Source: Macrolepiota albuminosa (lineage: Eukaryota; Basidiomycota; Agaricomycetes; Agaricales; Agaricaceae). From it: a stretch of 64,000 nt of DNA. The position numbers were made by a program, and so were the translations under genes. Shown in pieces: positions 10,971-21,670 of the stretch; position 1 is the first letter of the stretch, and each line of letters opens with the position of its first letter. The notes under the pieces were generated by a model that searched no databases, had not been told where the DNA came from, and saw nothing but the letters and a program-made list of their open reading frames with translations. The DNA lies in NCBI GenBank assembly GCA_027475525.1, contig JAMWFC010000005.1, positions 744,001 to 808,000 on the forward strand, given 5' to 3'.

Positions 10971-11914
10971 TTTCTTGCTCACAACCCTAAATGTTGTACA
11001 TTGTATATGTCATACTGTATATGGTTGAACATTGTATATAGTGTACTACATTGGACTAACGGGCTATACATCAGGACGGTGTGATACCGACAATGTTTCA
11101 TTGCAGACGTTATAAGTGATCAGATGACTTGGACATGCTAATAATCAATTGTATTTAACAAGCCTACATTATCACAATCAGAAACTTGAAGTATTAAACA
11201 GTGTAGGGGAATAACAAATCATGATACTATGATACCGATTAAGGTGTTTTGGTAATCCTTTTACTTACTGGCAATAAAGCTCAGTTAGGTGAACGTTGAC
11301 GATCCAGGTTGGCATAAAGACATTATATACGAAAATATGAACAGTTGACTAGTAGTAAGCACTAATGCCACCCAATTGTGTTTCCTTGAAAAAAAAAAAA
11401 GTGAAAAGGAAAACTGTTATGCCATTTCCAATGTATCAATTTCCAATAGAAAAAAGTCTTCAGACAGAGGAAATTTGCCAGTTTCTATTGTAAAACCTAG
11501 CTACAAAACAGGCAACAGTTTTCTTTGCCCTTTTTCCTTTTTTTTGATAAGAAACAAATTATGGCCTCAGTAGTGAAGTATTAATGTAATTATTAGCTGC
11601 ACCGATACAAATGATTAATAAAGGGTCTTCTACTATTATTATGAAACTGTTCCACTAAAGACGTTTATTCTATAAGAGCTTTACTGACAATAGAGCAAAG
11701 ACGACGTACCATTCAATGTTTCTCATGAGAATTGCGCCTAAGGCTCCAATGATGGTGGACACCAAACACCGCATAAACCCAGCAGCGTGTGTTTAGTCTT
11801 GATGTCCAGCTACGGGTATAGAATGTATATATAGATTCTACTAACTACAATAAAAATAACTAGAAACAGAATGTTTAGTATGAGTGTTTCGATATGCATA
11901 AAGCGAACATCCCT
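10971..11914. other. No gene recognised
   Basis: AT-rich DNA with short A and T runs (for example 11390-11401 and 11537-11546). There is no coding, RNA or repeat signal I can support. Confidence 0.5.
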
Positions 11915-12228
11915 CTAGTCGAGCATGAAAATATTGGCCTTGACTATGCCCAGATCTACTTGATGAGGTATCGTTACGTTGCCGCACTGCGCATAACATT
12001 GAGCAAGTTCAATCGTCAAGAACACTTCACGTACCAAATCCTTTCCACATGAAGTGAAATCAGGCTCGTTAGGCTTGCGGCGTACTATATGTTTGGCGAC
12101 GATGAGCTTTGCGTTCCACTCGACCTCTTTCAAAGCATCCAAGTAAGTCCAAACTTCATCAAGCCGTTGATTTTTGTGAGTATGGAATGCGGCAACAAGA
12201 ATTCCTTGTCCATCAAAAGCTTTCGTTG
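11915..12228 (-). pseudogene. C-terminal fragment of an unrecognised fungal protein
   Basis: Read on the minus strand, about 104 residues run without a stop to the terminal ...IFMLD. They include GILVAAFHTH, LDEVWTYLDAL, LIVAKHIVRRKPNEPD, CGKDLVREVF and TIPHQVDLG. The N-terminal half matches a second fragment at 17688-17831 (LVTAFHVH, YLDEAF, IIVKHIV), so the two are pieces of one family. No start codon or upstream exon could be joined. I do not recognise the function. Confidence 0.4.
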
Positions 12229-12319
12229 TGAGATGGGTCCATTTGTCACAATGCGTATAGCTCCTGACTCAAGGTCAATGAATGAGCGAACCAAGAGGTC
12301 AAAACATACAGAAAAACGA

Positions 12320-12473
12320 GATGAGCAGGTCTAATGTGATACAGCACATCTGAATACCTCTCCGTCACCTGGAGAATCCCCTGACAAGACATGGCAGATG
12401 AGCAGGTCTAATGTGATACAGCACATCTGAATACCTCTCCGTCACCTGGAGAATCCCCTGACAAGACATGGCA
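12320..12473. repeat. 77-bp direct duplication 6
   Basis: Copies start at 12320 and 12397 (period 77). Confidence 0.9.
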
Positions 12474-12594
12474 TGCATCTTGATTCCAGAGGGGCGATGG
12501 GAGGATGTGTGAGGGCGCCACAATAGGATATCGCGGTAGTGCTCTATGTGGTAGTAAATTGAGGATGAAAGAACATGTTGGGTGTCTTTGACCA

Positions 12595-12748
12595 TATGTC
12601 TTGCTAGTGCAAACAACAAAACCCCAGTCCATAACAGCATTTGAAAATGCTGAAGTCCGTAACATCATTATTATGTCTTGCTAGTGCAAACAACAAAACC
12701 CCAGTCCATAACAGCATTTGAAAATGCTGAAGTCCGTAACATCATTAT
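12595..12748. repeat. 77-bp direct duplication 7
   Basis: Copies start at 12595 and 12672 (period 77). Confidence 0.9.
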
Positions 12749-13457
12749 ACGAGCATTCTGGGAGCACTCTAGATTATGGCTCATCAACGCACAATGGCTG
12801 CTTAAACAGCGAATGTCTCGCTAGTAAGGGTCGTAGTGTGCCGAGTCGTCTTTGCTATCATACTTAGAGGGAGGAGCACCACCAAGGGGCACACAAGGAA
12901 GCAGATAAAAACATAAAGGAAAAAATAGTGGGACAACGTAGAGAAGCTCAGATTGGAGAAGACATCAAATCGAGTAGTACGCGCCTTGGTTTTGGGAAAC
13001 GAAGCATATAAATACCTCTGCTTAGGCGAGGAGATACTTGGAATCATGATGTCAATGATACGGTGGTGGCGACCTGTATTCGTCATGAACACATCAATAA
13101 GGGATATAGAAACAGCAATGGTGAACGACCACGAGAAAACACATACAATTCGGAGTAGAGTCTGAAGTAAGTAGTATGGGAATCTGAATAACTGTCAGAA
13201 GAGTCTGAATAAGAATATTTAACTTTGAGCATAGCCCGTTGTTGCTCCATGTTAAGCCATGGCGCATTAATAATCGGTCGTAATGACGGCTTGTCACATG
13301 GCAGACTGTCAAAATCAGTAATTGCCATGATCTAGTAAATCAATGATTTGTTGTCATATATCTATTGCGCTGGATAACAGACCTCTCAAGTGACAATAGG
13401 TGTTCATTAGATAGTGGCGATATGCCGAATCTTTCGGGGGGTATATCAGCACTGGTA

Positions 13458-13611
13458 TTCAGGGATCGCTCTCCACAGAAGGCAGCCAAGGAAATAAGTC
13501 ATAATGCATGTGTCTGCTCCGATATATGATTTTCTTCAGGGATCGCTCTCCACAGAAGGCAGCCAAGGAAATAAGTCATAATGCATGTGTCTGCTCCGAT
13601 ATATGATTTTC
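13458..13611. repeat. 77-bp direct duplication 8
   Basis: Copies start at 13458 and 13535 (period 77). Confidence 0.9.
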
Positions 13612-13889
13612 GCGTGGCGGCTATTATCTGCGATCTAATATCGTGTCCTGTCGTGCCTGTACCAGGCAGTACATAGAAAGACTCACAATTAGTCATCAAA
13701 ATAGGCCTATTTTTCAGAGACCGCTGGATCTATGGGTCGACTGGACATCCAATACATCTGGCAAGGAAAGAACGTCAGCCAAATAAAATTGGAACATTAC
13801 GGACTGAGTGGGTGTAGAGAATGTGTTAAAACAGACCCAACCGTGGCTACATCCTGGCGTATGTAGATATCAAATATTAACATAGTAAA

Positions 13890-15010
13890 GCTACGGAACA
13901 AATGACGTTAAAAAGGGAAGACACTATTCCCACACATATATGTAACCGTACTAGTATCACATGACGTTAAAAAGTGAATATATTATTCCCACGCATCTCT
14001 GTAACCGTACAGACTTACGGTAGTATCACATGACGTTAAAAAATGAAGACATTACTCCCACGCGTACATGGTCTACTGCTGACTAAGTAACCGTACAGAC
14101 AAACGGTAGTATCACATGACGTTAAAAAGTGAAGACATTACTCCCACGCATACATAGTCTACTGCTGACTAAGTAACCGTACAGACGAATGGTAGTATCA
14201 CATGACGTTAAAAATCGAAGACATTATTCCCATGCATCTCTGTAACCACGTAGTATATATATCACATGACGTTAAAAAGTGAAGACATTATTCCTATGCA
14301 TATCTGTAACCGTACAGCAAACGGTAGTATCACATGATGTTAAAAATCAAAGACATTATTCCCATGCATCTCTGTAACCACATAGTACGGTATATCACAT
14401 GACGTTAAAAAGTGAAGACATTATTCCCATGCATATCTGTAACCGTACAGCGAATGGTAGTATCACATGACATTAAAAATCGAAGACATTATTCCCATGC
14501 ATTTCTGTAACCGTACATATGTATAGTATATCACATGACGTTAAAAAGTAAAGACATTACTCCTACGTGTACATGGTCTACTGCTGACTAAGTAACCATA
14601 CAGACGAACGGTAGTATCACATGACATTAAAAATCAAAGACATTATTTCCACGCATCTTTGTAACCGTACAGACGTACGGTAGTATCACATGACGTTAAA
14701 AAGTGAAGATATTATTCCCACGCATATCTGTAACCATACAGCGAATGGTAGTATCACATGACATTAAAAATCAAAGACATTATTCCCACGCATCTCTGTA
14801 ACCATACATACATATAGTATATCACATGACATTAAAAAGTGAAGACATTACTCCCACGCGTACATAGTCTACTGCTGACTAAGTAACCATACAGATGAAC
14901 GGTAGTATCACATGATGTTAAAAATTGAAGACATTATTCCCATGCTTACCTGAAGGAAGTAATGGCAACGAGAACAAACACAGTCACATGATGGCAAAAA
15001 TCGAAGACAT
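13890..15010 (+). repeat. Minisatellite of about 16 units
   Basis: The unit core is ATCACATGACGTTAAAAA followed by GAAGACATTATTCCCACGCAT and CTGTAACCGTACAG. Units are about 62-90 bp long. Longer ones carry an extra segment with GTCTACTGCTGACTAAG. Units differ mainly by C/T and G/A changes, often at CpG. The last degenerate unit runs into a segment with CCTCGATCTATTC and ATCTCGGAA that recurs near 29520-29610. Variable unit length and the absence of unique spacers rule out a CRISPR-type array. Confidence 0.9.
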
Positions 15011-15666
15011 TTTTCCCACACATAGTCCGCTGCACAGAAAAACCTCGATCTATTCTAGATCTCGGAATGGGACAGGTAGTTCAACTGGTTCGTTGAGTGC
15101 AATTCCGACGTGTTCCACTTTAGGTAAATTACACTTCTTCCCGGTCAGGGGTAGGGGGGCACGACGTACCACCCCCTTCGGGTCTGGAGGCGTAGTAGTA
15201 CTACTCCCTGTAACCACGTTGGCAGTTTGTGCGGGGTTGTTGAGCACTGACAGTGGTTACCATTGCTAGGACTATCTACTTTACACCAGGATATCTCTAG
15301 TTACTTCAGTATGTCGTTATCCAGCTCCTTGAAGCACTGCTGTGGTGGAACGGGGTATACTGAGGACTTGGTATTGTTGTGTGGTGAATTTGGTTTTTCA
15401 TGACTTCCTATGCGATTGCCGAACGTGGGTTGTGTGCCTACCTCCCATAGTGTGGATTTCTGCCCGACAGTTGATAGAGGAATATATTCTTGTATGTTCT
15501 GGGACATTGCAATTTGATCTAATGTGATGTGATAACAACAATGGGTCAAGGAATACTTACGATACAATAGGTCGCAACACTAACAAGGTGTAAAAGTTCA
15601 CTTATAGACATTCTGAAAATTACTTGGAACAGGAAAGATGTCCATCATGTCTGTCTAATTTTATGT
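15011..15666. other. No gene recognised
   Basis: This is the 3' flank of the deaminase-like gene on the minus strand. A short GC-rich patch at about 15138-15200 can form weak hairpins. Nothing else was supported. Confidence 0.4.
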
Positions 15667-16935
15667 CTAGTCGGATTTGCTATTTATGATCAATTCATCG
15701 GCTGCGACGAGCTCCTTTTGAAACAATACTTTCAATTCGCTCTGGACGCAATTGAGCACAGCTTCGTAGCAACGACGAAGTGTACCTGGATCGATGCCAC
15801 GTAGCGGCAGGTCGTTATCAGCATAAGGAATGCTCCAGTGAAAGCGTGGTGTACTGTTGCTCAAGATGGTTTTCCAGGTTGTCTCATCAGCATCTTGGCC
15901 ATAGGTGCAAGTGGTTTCCCAATTCGTACCAAGAGCAGAATTGAACTCTCTCCTCCAACATGTACATGCCAGACAACTGGTCTTGTTGCTCCCAATGAGC
16001 AGCTCTGAACCATCCTGCAAATGTCGCAAGCCGACCTTCTCAGATACGTAGAGAATCAAACTAACTTCCGCATGGATATGTGGAGTGACTGTGATGGTTC
16101 CCATCAGCTCAGAAACCCACATTACGTGGGCTCTAAGTTCTTCGGGACTCGAAGCGAATTTCCCAGAAATCACGGTCGAATATCGACTCATAGCTGCTTC
16201 CATCTTCATTGTACGAGTTGTACCACCCAGTTCAATAGCGGGAACCCAGGTGACATCGATATCTTTCCCGCGCTTCTTCCAGAATTTGATGAGGACTCCG
16301 ACACGGAGATACTGGGCCATTTTGTCAAGGTGTCGTTGTAGACGACAAGCACGCGCGTCATGATACCTATAAGAAAAGGTAAGATCATAGGCATCTAGCA
16401 CTCTTCGGGAGATTACAACAAGCGCCTTGAAAGTGCTTATCGCGTTTTCGGAATCATCGAAAGCAAATGGAGGTTGGAAGGTTAAAATGATATCCTTCAG
16501 CCGATTGACAGGGTCTTCTGTATCGTCGGATTTGCGGAAAATGCGGACTGCCCTTGTCAGAGATTCGCGAAGATTACGAATTCGCTTATTGACGCTGGCC
16601 TGGCAATACGTAGCAAGAAAAGGGATCATACTCTCGAAGTCCTGAGCCTGTTTCAAGTCGTCAAAAAATGCTTTCGCGATGATGGCATCGTTTTGAGTGT
16701 CGGAGGGTGGACTCTTTGCTATGTAGAGTTTGGCTTCTTTCTCCCACCAGAATGTGGCGAGAGTGGGATTTGAATCACCAGTGGCCAAAAACAAAGCCAC
16801 TATGTCGAGCAGGCGTGCCTGAAGAGGAGAATTCGTGCGCTGACAAAGCTTCAAGGGTGATCTCTTCCACAAGAAGTACAGATCCTCCTCGAGATGAGAC
16901 TGAATTTGCGTAATGGGCACTGATGTAGAGGACAT
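15667..16935 (-). CDS. OTT_1508-like deaminase-superfamily protein, paralogue A
   Basis: An uninterrupted 422-codon ORF. The start is fixed by comparison with paralogue B (48256-49533): both begin MSST..PITQIQSHLEEDL after a shared upstream motif (CGGAGTTGAAATGTCATAAA). The N-terminal ~200 residues are helical and unnamed. Near the C-terminus is a deaminase zinc site: H288-A-E290, then C321-x2-C324 in SNKTSCLACTCW. This spacing and context match the OTT_1508-like deaminase family that is expanded in fungi. In that fold the His and two Cys bind zinc and the Glu moves the proton. Substrate is not known; a nucleic-acid or nucleotide base is the family-based guess. Both paralogues keep all four residues, so catalytic activity is plausible. 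It sits in transposon-rich DNA without conserved neighbours. Confidence 0.75.
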   Translation of the reverse strand: MSSTSVPITQIQSHLEEDLYFLWKRSPLKLCQRTNSPLQARLLDIVALFLATGDSNPTLATFWWEKEAKLYIAKSPPSDTQNDAIIAKAFFDDLKQAQDFESMIPFLATYCQASVNKRIRNLRESLTRAVRIFRKSDDTEDPVNRLKDIILTFQPPFAFDDSENAISTFKALVVISRRVLDAYDLTFSYRYHDARACRLQRHLDKMAQYLRVGVLIKFWKKRGKDIDVTWVPAIELGGTTRTMKMEAAMSRYSTVISGKFASSPEELRAHVMWVSELMGTITVTPHIHAEVSLILYVSEKVGLRHLQDGSELLIGSNKTSCLACTCWRREFNSALGTNWETTCTYGQDADETTWKTILSNSTPRFHWSIPYADNDLPLRGIDPGTLRRCYEAVLNCVQSELKVLFQKELVAADELIINSKSD

Positions 16936-17687
16936 GAGTTTTGAGAGAGGTTGAACGATCTTTTATGACATTTCAACTCCGATTTCGTGTCCACGTTTAT
17001 GTATCGTAGCGGCGCACGTGTGCGCCAGTCCCCGACTCTTACATACATGTTTCTTTTTCTTTTATTACTTTTTATTTTATTACTTGTATGTATGTACTCT
17101 TCTCTTCATTCGTTTTTTATTTTCTTTATTTATTATTTCATTATTATTATACATGGTTATACATTATTGTAAGCTGAGGCTACAGGCAACGCCGGGAGCC
17201 CAGCAAGAGATAAGGCAGGTGACTAGCACGCATTCTGTTCTTTCCTTTTATTTTACGGGTAGACTCCAATTTGATAGATAGTCAATATGAGACACAATAA
17301 CTTCTTTACTTTCAGATTTCATTGCTCGCCTTCACATTCGAGCAATTCCGATATTCAGATATAGATATGATAATGATAAATGATATGATATGAATACATA
17401 CATTAAGTGGTACGATATATGTAATATATATTATATTATTATATAATAAAATAAGTAAATAAAATAAAATCTGTTTGAAAAAAACATATAGCGTATTGTA
17501 ATCATGAAAATGAAAGTTAACTTACCTATGAAAAGAAAGTAATACTACCTATTGATGTGTCATTATCGTTTTGTGTTGTAATATATGCAAACTTGTAATA
17601 AAATGAGTTCGAAGTAAACTTGAAGAGTAAATGAAGATTTACAATGATTTTCGAAGCTGTGTTGAAAATATGGTGTTGAGTTACGTG
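16936..17687. other. Upstream region of deaminase paralogue A
   Basis: It contains the promoter motif CGGAGTTGAAATGTCATAAA (reverse strand, about 16964-16984) shared with paralogue B, then T-rich and TA-rich low-complexity DNA. No gene seen. Confidence 0.5.
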
Positions 17688-17831
17688 GCTGGAAACGATG
17701 TGCTTGACAATGATATTTTCTGCCATCCAGCTGTATGAATTGTCCAAATATGCATAAGTGAATGCTTCGTCAAGGTATTGATTGTCATCGCTACGATGTA
17801 CGTGAAAGGCGGTGACTAATCGTTGATTCAT
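17688..17831 (-). pseudogene. Fragment related to the protein at 11915-12228
   Basis: About 48 residues (RLVTAFHVH, QYLDEAF, AENIIVKHIVSSH) match the N-terminal half of the fragment at 11915-12228, ending at a possible donor (GTAACTC). No upstream or downstream exon could be joined. Unrecognised family. Confidence 0.35.
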
Positions 17832-18433
17832 ATTGAATCCTTTTAGGGTGAGGTGTCATGTGCGCAGGTCATGATGGGTATAAGAGCTGACATTAGAAAG
17901 ATACAATATGTAAAAAAAGCGTTAATATAAAGTAAAATAGAAAAGCTCACCAAAATACTAGATTTTTGATGTTATAACCACTTAAAACGTCGAGGTACCA
18001 TCTAGTGACAATGGTGAACCCAATGTCTGCAATTTCTCTCATTCATCTTCCGTGGAAGGAGTAGGGAGACGTATGCAGGCACCAACACTGTATATCATCA
18101 ACGTGTGGAAGTTCAGACATGGATGTTGTGTGAAGACATTGTTCAACGTTATACACCAAAAAAAAGTAAACGTATATGAAGTGATGTTGAGAGGAAATAT
18201 CAACTGCATATGGTTATTTTTGTATAAGTGAGTGAGTGTTCACTAAAGTCATACTTAATGTCACTGAACATCTTGGTTGTTTTAGCAGGTTGGTATATAT
18301 AAGGCTTCATTGCATAGTTGTTCAAGTAATACAACGGTTTTTCCATGGTCGCATTTGCAGAAAAGATTTGTTTCAAGCCGCATAGATCCATAGATTGAAC
18401 AGGCTGAAGTCATACTTACATTGTACTAATTGT

Positions 18434-18587
18434 CAGAATTTTACCTATCGAAGCATTCTAGCTTGCAACAAGTAGTAATAAGTACCAAGTTGAACCACAG
18501 TGATTGATAGCAGAATTTTACCTATCGAAGCATTCTAGCTTGCAACAAGTAGTAATAAGTACCAAGTTGAACCACAGTGATTGATAG
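18434..18587. repeat. 77-bp direct duplication 9
   Basis: Copies start at 18434 and 18511 (period 77). Confidence 0.9.
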
Positions 18588-18710
18588 TATTTGCTTCTAG
18601 TAGATGTCCATTGAGTGAGTACATGACAACATAGACTGACGGTACCAGTTTGTTCTAGCAGAAGAAGCAATGAGCATATAGCATTTCCAGAGTTGTGCAG
18701 TAACATGACC

Positions 18711-18864
18711 TATGAGCAAGCTAGCGGTAAGATAGTTTGAAATCAAAAATTTTAAGAAAAGACAGGGAGGAAAGAAAGAGACGTATGTATGAGCAAGCTA
18801 GCGGTAAGATAGTTTGAAATCAAAAATTTTAAGAAAAGACAGGGAGGAAAGAAAGAGACGTATG
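18711..18864. repeat. 77-bp direct duplication 10
   Basis: Copies start at 18711 and 18788 (period 77). Confidence 0.9.
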
Positions 18865-18879
18865 TATTATGTATAATGA

Positions 18880-19110
18880 TGATCATTCTATACAATACAA
18901 TAACAATAATAATAATAAAATCATTATGTAATGTATTACATATAATGATGATCATTATATACAATAATAATAATAATAAAATCATTATGTAATTGTTCGT
19001 GTGGACAAACACTTATGTAATCATTCATGTGGATGAACACTTATATAATTGTTCGTGGGGACGAACACTTATGTAATGATTGGTCAAAAGACAACATCAC
19101 ACGTTCAAAC
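18880..19110 (+). repeat. Repeat element copy 1 (inverted partner at 47615-47890)
   Basis: It contains ATAATGATGATCATTATATACAATAATAATAA-type sequence, tandem palindromic units built on ACACTTATRTAAT and TTCGTGTGGACAAAC, and ends with ATTGGTCAAAAGACAACATC. The reverse complement of the same blocks in the same order is found at 47615-47890. A third palindromic relative (TTATATAAG...CTTATATAA) is at 34613-34870. Confidence 0.65.
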
Positions 19111-19992
19111 TTTATATGCGTGATCTATATTTCATATCATTCAATCACAGTCCCATGGTTATATTGTCTTTCATCATCATATATACTCGAGACTCCTGGA
19201 CAACACTAAGGTCCTTGTTGACTTTATTCTCAGTAGCTACGATTGTACACATGTGAGCACGAGGCACGTATATCAGCTGTGCCGTTTTCATCAACGACGA
19301 ACATGATGACGTCCTAGAGTTCAAGAGATATTGCCCGTTTCATCCTGTGAGCGTTCTAGCCATCCCCAGGTCAACGTTCAACATTCACCCCTCATCAACC
19401 CCGCATTTAAGTACACAGTGGCTTGTGCTGCTGTCTGTGACCTCGCCGTTGGCTGACGCACTTGTGTGTGTGTTTCCCGGCGTTTCTCCGGCTCCGGCTG
19501 TAGGTGCCTCTGTCTCTGTCTCTGTTTCTGGTACAACGAGCAGGATAGACGCTGAGAAGAAGACTCGAAAGAGGTGGAGAAAGGTGCTCATGTCTGTGCC
19601 TGTTTTCTTGTTCCTGTCGTCAAAACTAAAGTCAAAGCAAAACTTGACGCATCTATCAAAGTCAAAGCCTCACTCTGATGCTCACACTCAGAGTCATGTT
19701 CACGTCACGTGAAGATCGCGAATAAACAGATGGGCCATTATCATTGACAATAGATCCAGTCCTTCATCACATGGATCAAAATACTTGATCATTTCTTGGT
19801 AAAGCATACACAGCGTGTTTTTGTAAGCGACTGTAGATATTCTCATCATAAGGATAATTGTTGTTGTATTCCAGTCTGCTATGCTAATCCAGTCATTCGA
19901 GATGTACAATTCAATGCTATCATATCAAGATTTGGGAACGCCATAGCACTCTTTCATGTCGGAGTCCATATTATGGAAAGAGTGGCTTCCGT

Positions 19993-20146
19993 CATAATTA
20001 GTCTGTACGGCTTCTGTTATAATTAGTTTGTATTTGTATAGGCATGTTAGACCTTGTCATTGTCTTTTTCATAATTAGTCTGTACGGCTTCTGTTATAAT
20101 TAGTTTGTATTTGTATAGGCATGTTAGACCTTGTCATTGCCTTTTT
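19993..20146. repeat. 77-bp direct duplication 11
   Basis: Copies start at 19993 and 20070 (period 77), with one mismatch near the end. Confidence 0.85.
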
Positions 20147-20437
20147 TTTTTTTGTTTTTTTTTTTTTTTTTGGAGTAGCGTTTGGTTTGGTGTTAGACCT
20201 TGACATTGTCTTTTTTTGTTTTGTTTTTTTTTTTTTTTTTGGAGTGGCGTTTGGTTTGGTGGTGTAGTCTGTGCCATAGGTATGTTTTTTTTGGCTCTGT
20301 TTATTTATATACAGTGTGGATGAAATTTCGTTTTGTATGTACGGTTTAGACTACATATACCGGGTATAACTGTATATGCATAGAACAAACATGATGGTTC
20401 TTGTGTATGTCAGTATAGTAGTGCCGTCATTGTCATC

Positions 20438-20938
20438 TCAATCGTCACTTTCTGACAAGTATGCGTCCATCAGATATTTGTTGACATTTATTAACTCTTG
20501 GCGGTGGGACTCTAGTGCAATCGGCATTAGCTATTATCACTTAGTTTAAATGTGATGTTACTTACCTATATTTTGTACTAGAGTCGTCAACTGTTCATTC
20601 TTCATTTTCACTTCGTTGATGGCTGCATCTGATAAGTAAGGCTGTAATATCAGTATGTCGGTAGAAAATTTAATATTGAGAATGGTGCTTGCCTGCATTA
20701 TCGATGGCTTTCTCTGCACGAGCTAGAAGGCTGTACACTGTGTAAATAATCAATCAAGGTCGTATCCAAAAGAAGCAATAAATAAGATTGTCACATACAT
20801 CTTTTGTTATTTTTCATCACGGCACAATACTTTTCTGTCATGAACTTTAGCTCCATCTTTGTATCTCTGTCGATTGAAGATGAGGAGTTGGCTGGTGTAG
20901 AAGATTGTTGGTTCTGATTTGTATTCATGAGAGGAGAT
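20438..20938 (-). CDS. Small spliced coiled-coil protein, unknown
   Basis: Exon 1 starts at ATG 20938 (MNTNQNQQSSTP), is Ser/Thr rich, then becomes helical (KMELKFMTEKYCAVMKNNKR) before a GTATGT donor. Later pieces are YSLLARAEKAIDNA, LSDAAINEVKMKNEQLTTLVQNI (ending at GTAAGT) and a last exon with LESHRQELINVNKYLMDAYLSESDD and TGA at 20438-20440. The pieces share heptad-like spacing, so a coiled coil is likely. One intron would need a GC donor, so the exact model is uncertain. It lies just beyond the apparent 3' hairpins of the Helitron. No family recognised. Confidence 0.4.
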
Positions 20939-21031
20939 GTGAGTCGCAAATGGAGTGTTGAGATGTGTTTTAATAGTGGTTGCCTCATGTCGGTGATTGA
21001 GATATGTTTGTACATTGTACTGGTATATTGT

Positions 21032-21092
21032 ACGAGCTACGATTCGTGCCTTTGGCACAAATTTCGTAGCTCGTTGGGGGCTTCGCCCCCAA
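21032..21092 (-). other. Helitron 3' subterminal hairpins
   Basis: An 11-base inverted repeat (ACGAGCTACGA/TCGTAGCTCGT, 21032-21074) encloses an inner GTGCC-GGCAC hairpin. Next to it is a hairpin with a stem of about seven base pairs, TTGGGGGC/GCCCCCAA type (21074-21092). Helitrons end in a short hairpin that helps to stop rolling-circle replication. Confidence 0.65.
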
Positions 21093-21107
21093 ACCCCCCC
21101 CAACTAA

Positions 21108-21360
21108 GCCTCCACCCTAACCTCACTTCGTTCGGTTAGGGCTCCAAGTATGTATAAGTAACTTAGCCTCCACCCCAACCTCACTTCGTTCGGTTAGGGC
21201 TCCAAGTATGTATATAAGCTCCAAGTATGTATAAGTAACTTAGCCTCCACCCCAACCTCACTTCGTTCGGTTAGGGCTCCAAGTATGTATATAAGTAATT
21301 CAGTCTCCACCCCAACCTCACTTTGTTCGGTTAGGGGTTCCAAATATGTATCTTAGTAAC
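21108..21360 (+). repeat. Hairpin-bearing minisatellite at the Helitron 3' side
   Basis: Units of about 58-60 bp repeat GCCTCCACCC, then CTAACCTCACTTCGTTCGGTTAG, then CTCCAAGTATGTATA. Each unit has an 8-bp stem (CCCTAACC/GGTTAGGG or near it). One interval is 77 bp because of duplication 12. The native array is probably three units plus a degenerate one. Confidence 0.85.
21142..21295. repeat. 77-bp direct duplication 12
   Basis: Copies start at 21142 and 21219 (period 77), inside the 58-60 bp minisatellite, so it is distinct from the native period. Confidence 0.85.
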
Positions 21361-21670
21361 TCAGCTTCTATCATGATCTTACTTTCATTATGTCTTACTG
21401 ATTCCAGCATAAGTTGTTAACAAATAGAGAGTTTCACATTTATCAAGAAATGATGCTACAAATCCAAGTTATATATATTCTATTAGTACAGTATTAACAA
21501 ATATCAAGTCAAATGCTAAAATATAAAAGTTAGTAATAAGTAGGTAATTAAACATCACACTCACATTTGTAAACCCAAGAAACAATGCTATAATTCCAAG
21601 TTATATGTACAGTATCAAGTTAGATGCTAAAATATAAAGTTAGTAATAAGTAGTTAATTAACAATCACAC

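Larger units (their letters stand above)
12229..13889. other. No gene recognised; three 77-bp duplications
   Basis: Only short overlapping ORFs on both strands, none with consistent codon use. Duplications 6-8 lie here. Confidence 0.5.
17832..20437. other. AT-rich repeat-bearing intergenic DNA
   Basis: No gene that I can support. It holds 77-bp duplications 9-11, a repeat element shared in inverted orientation with 47615-47890, and two diverged copies (about 20123 and 20192, period 69) of a segment with long T-runs followed by GGAGTRGCGTTTGG. Confidence 0.5.

Noticed and set aside
13890..15010. CRISPR-like array
   Set aside because: Units are homologous along their whole length with variable size and there are no unique spacers; the genome is eukaryotic.
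16021..16341. Plus-strand ORFs within the deaminase gene (and similar ones antisense to pol, Helitron and paralogue B)
   Set aside because: They are shadows of strong coding frames on the other strand.
20123..20260. A 23rd member of the 77-bp duplications
   Set aside because: The period is 69 bp and the copies differ at several places, so it is an ordinary old repeat around T-runs.
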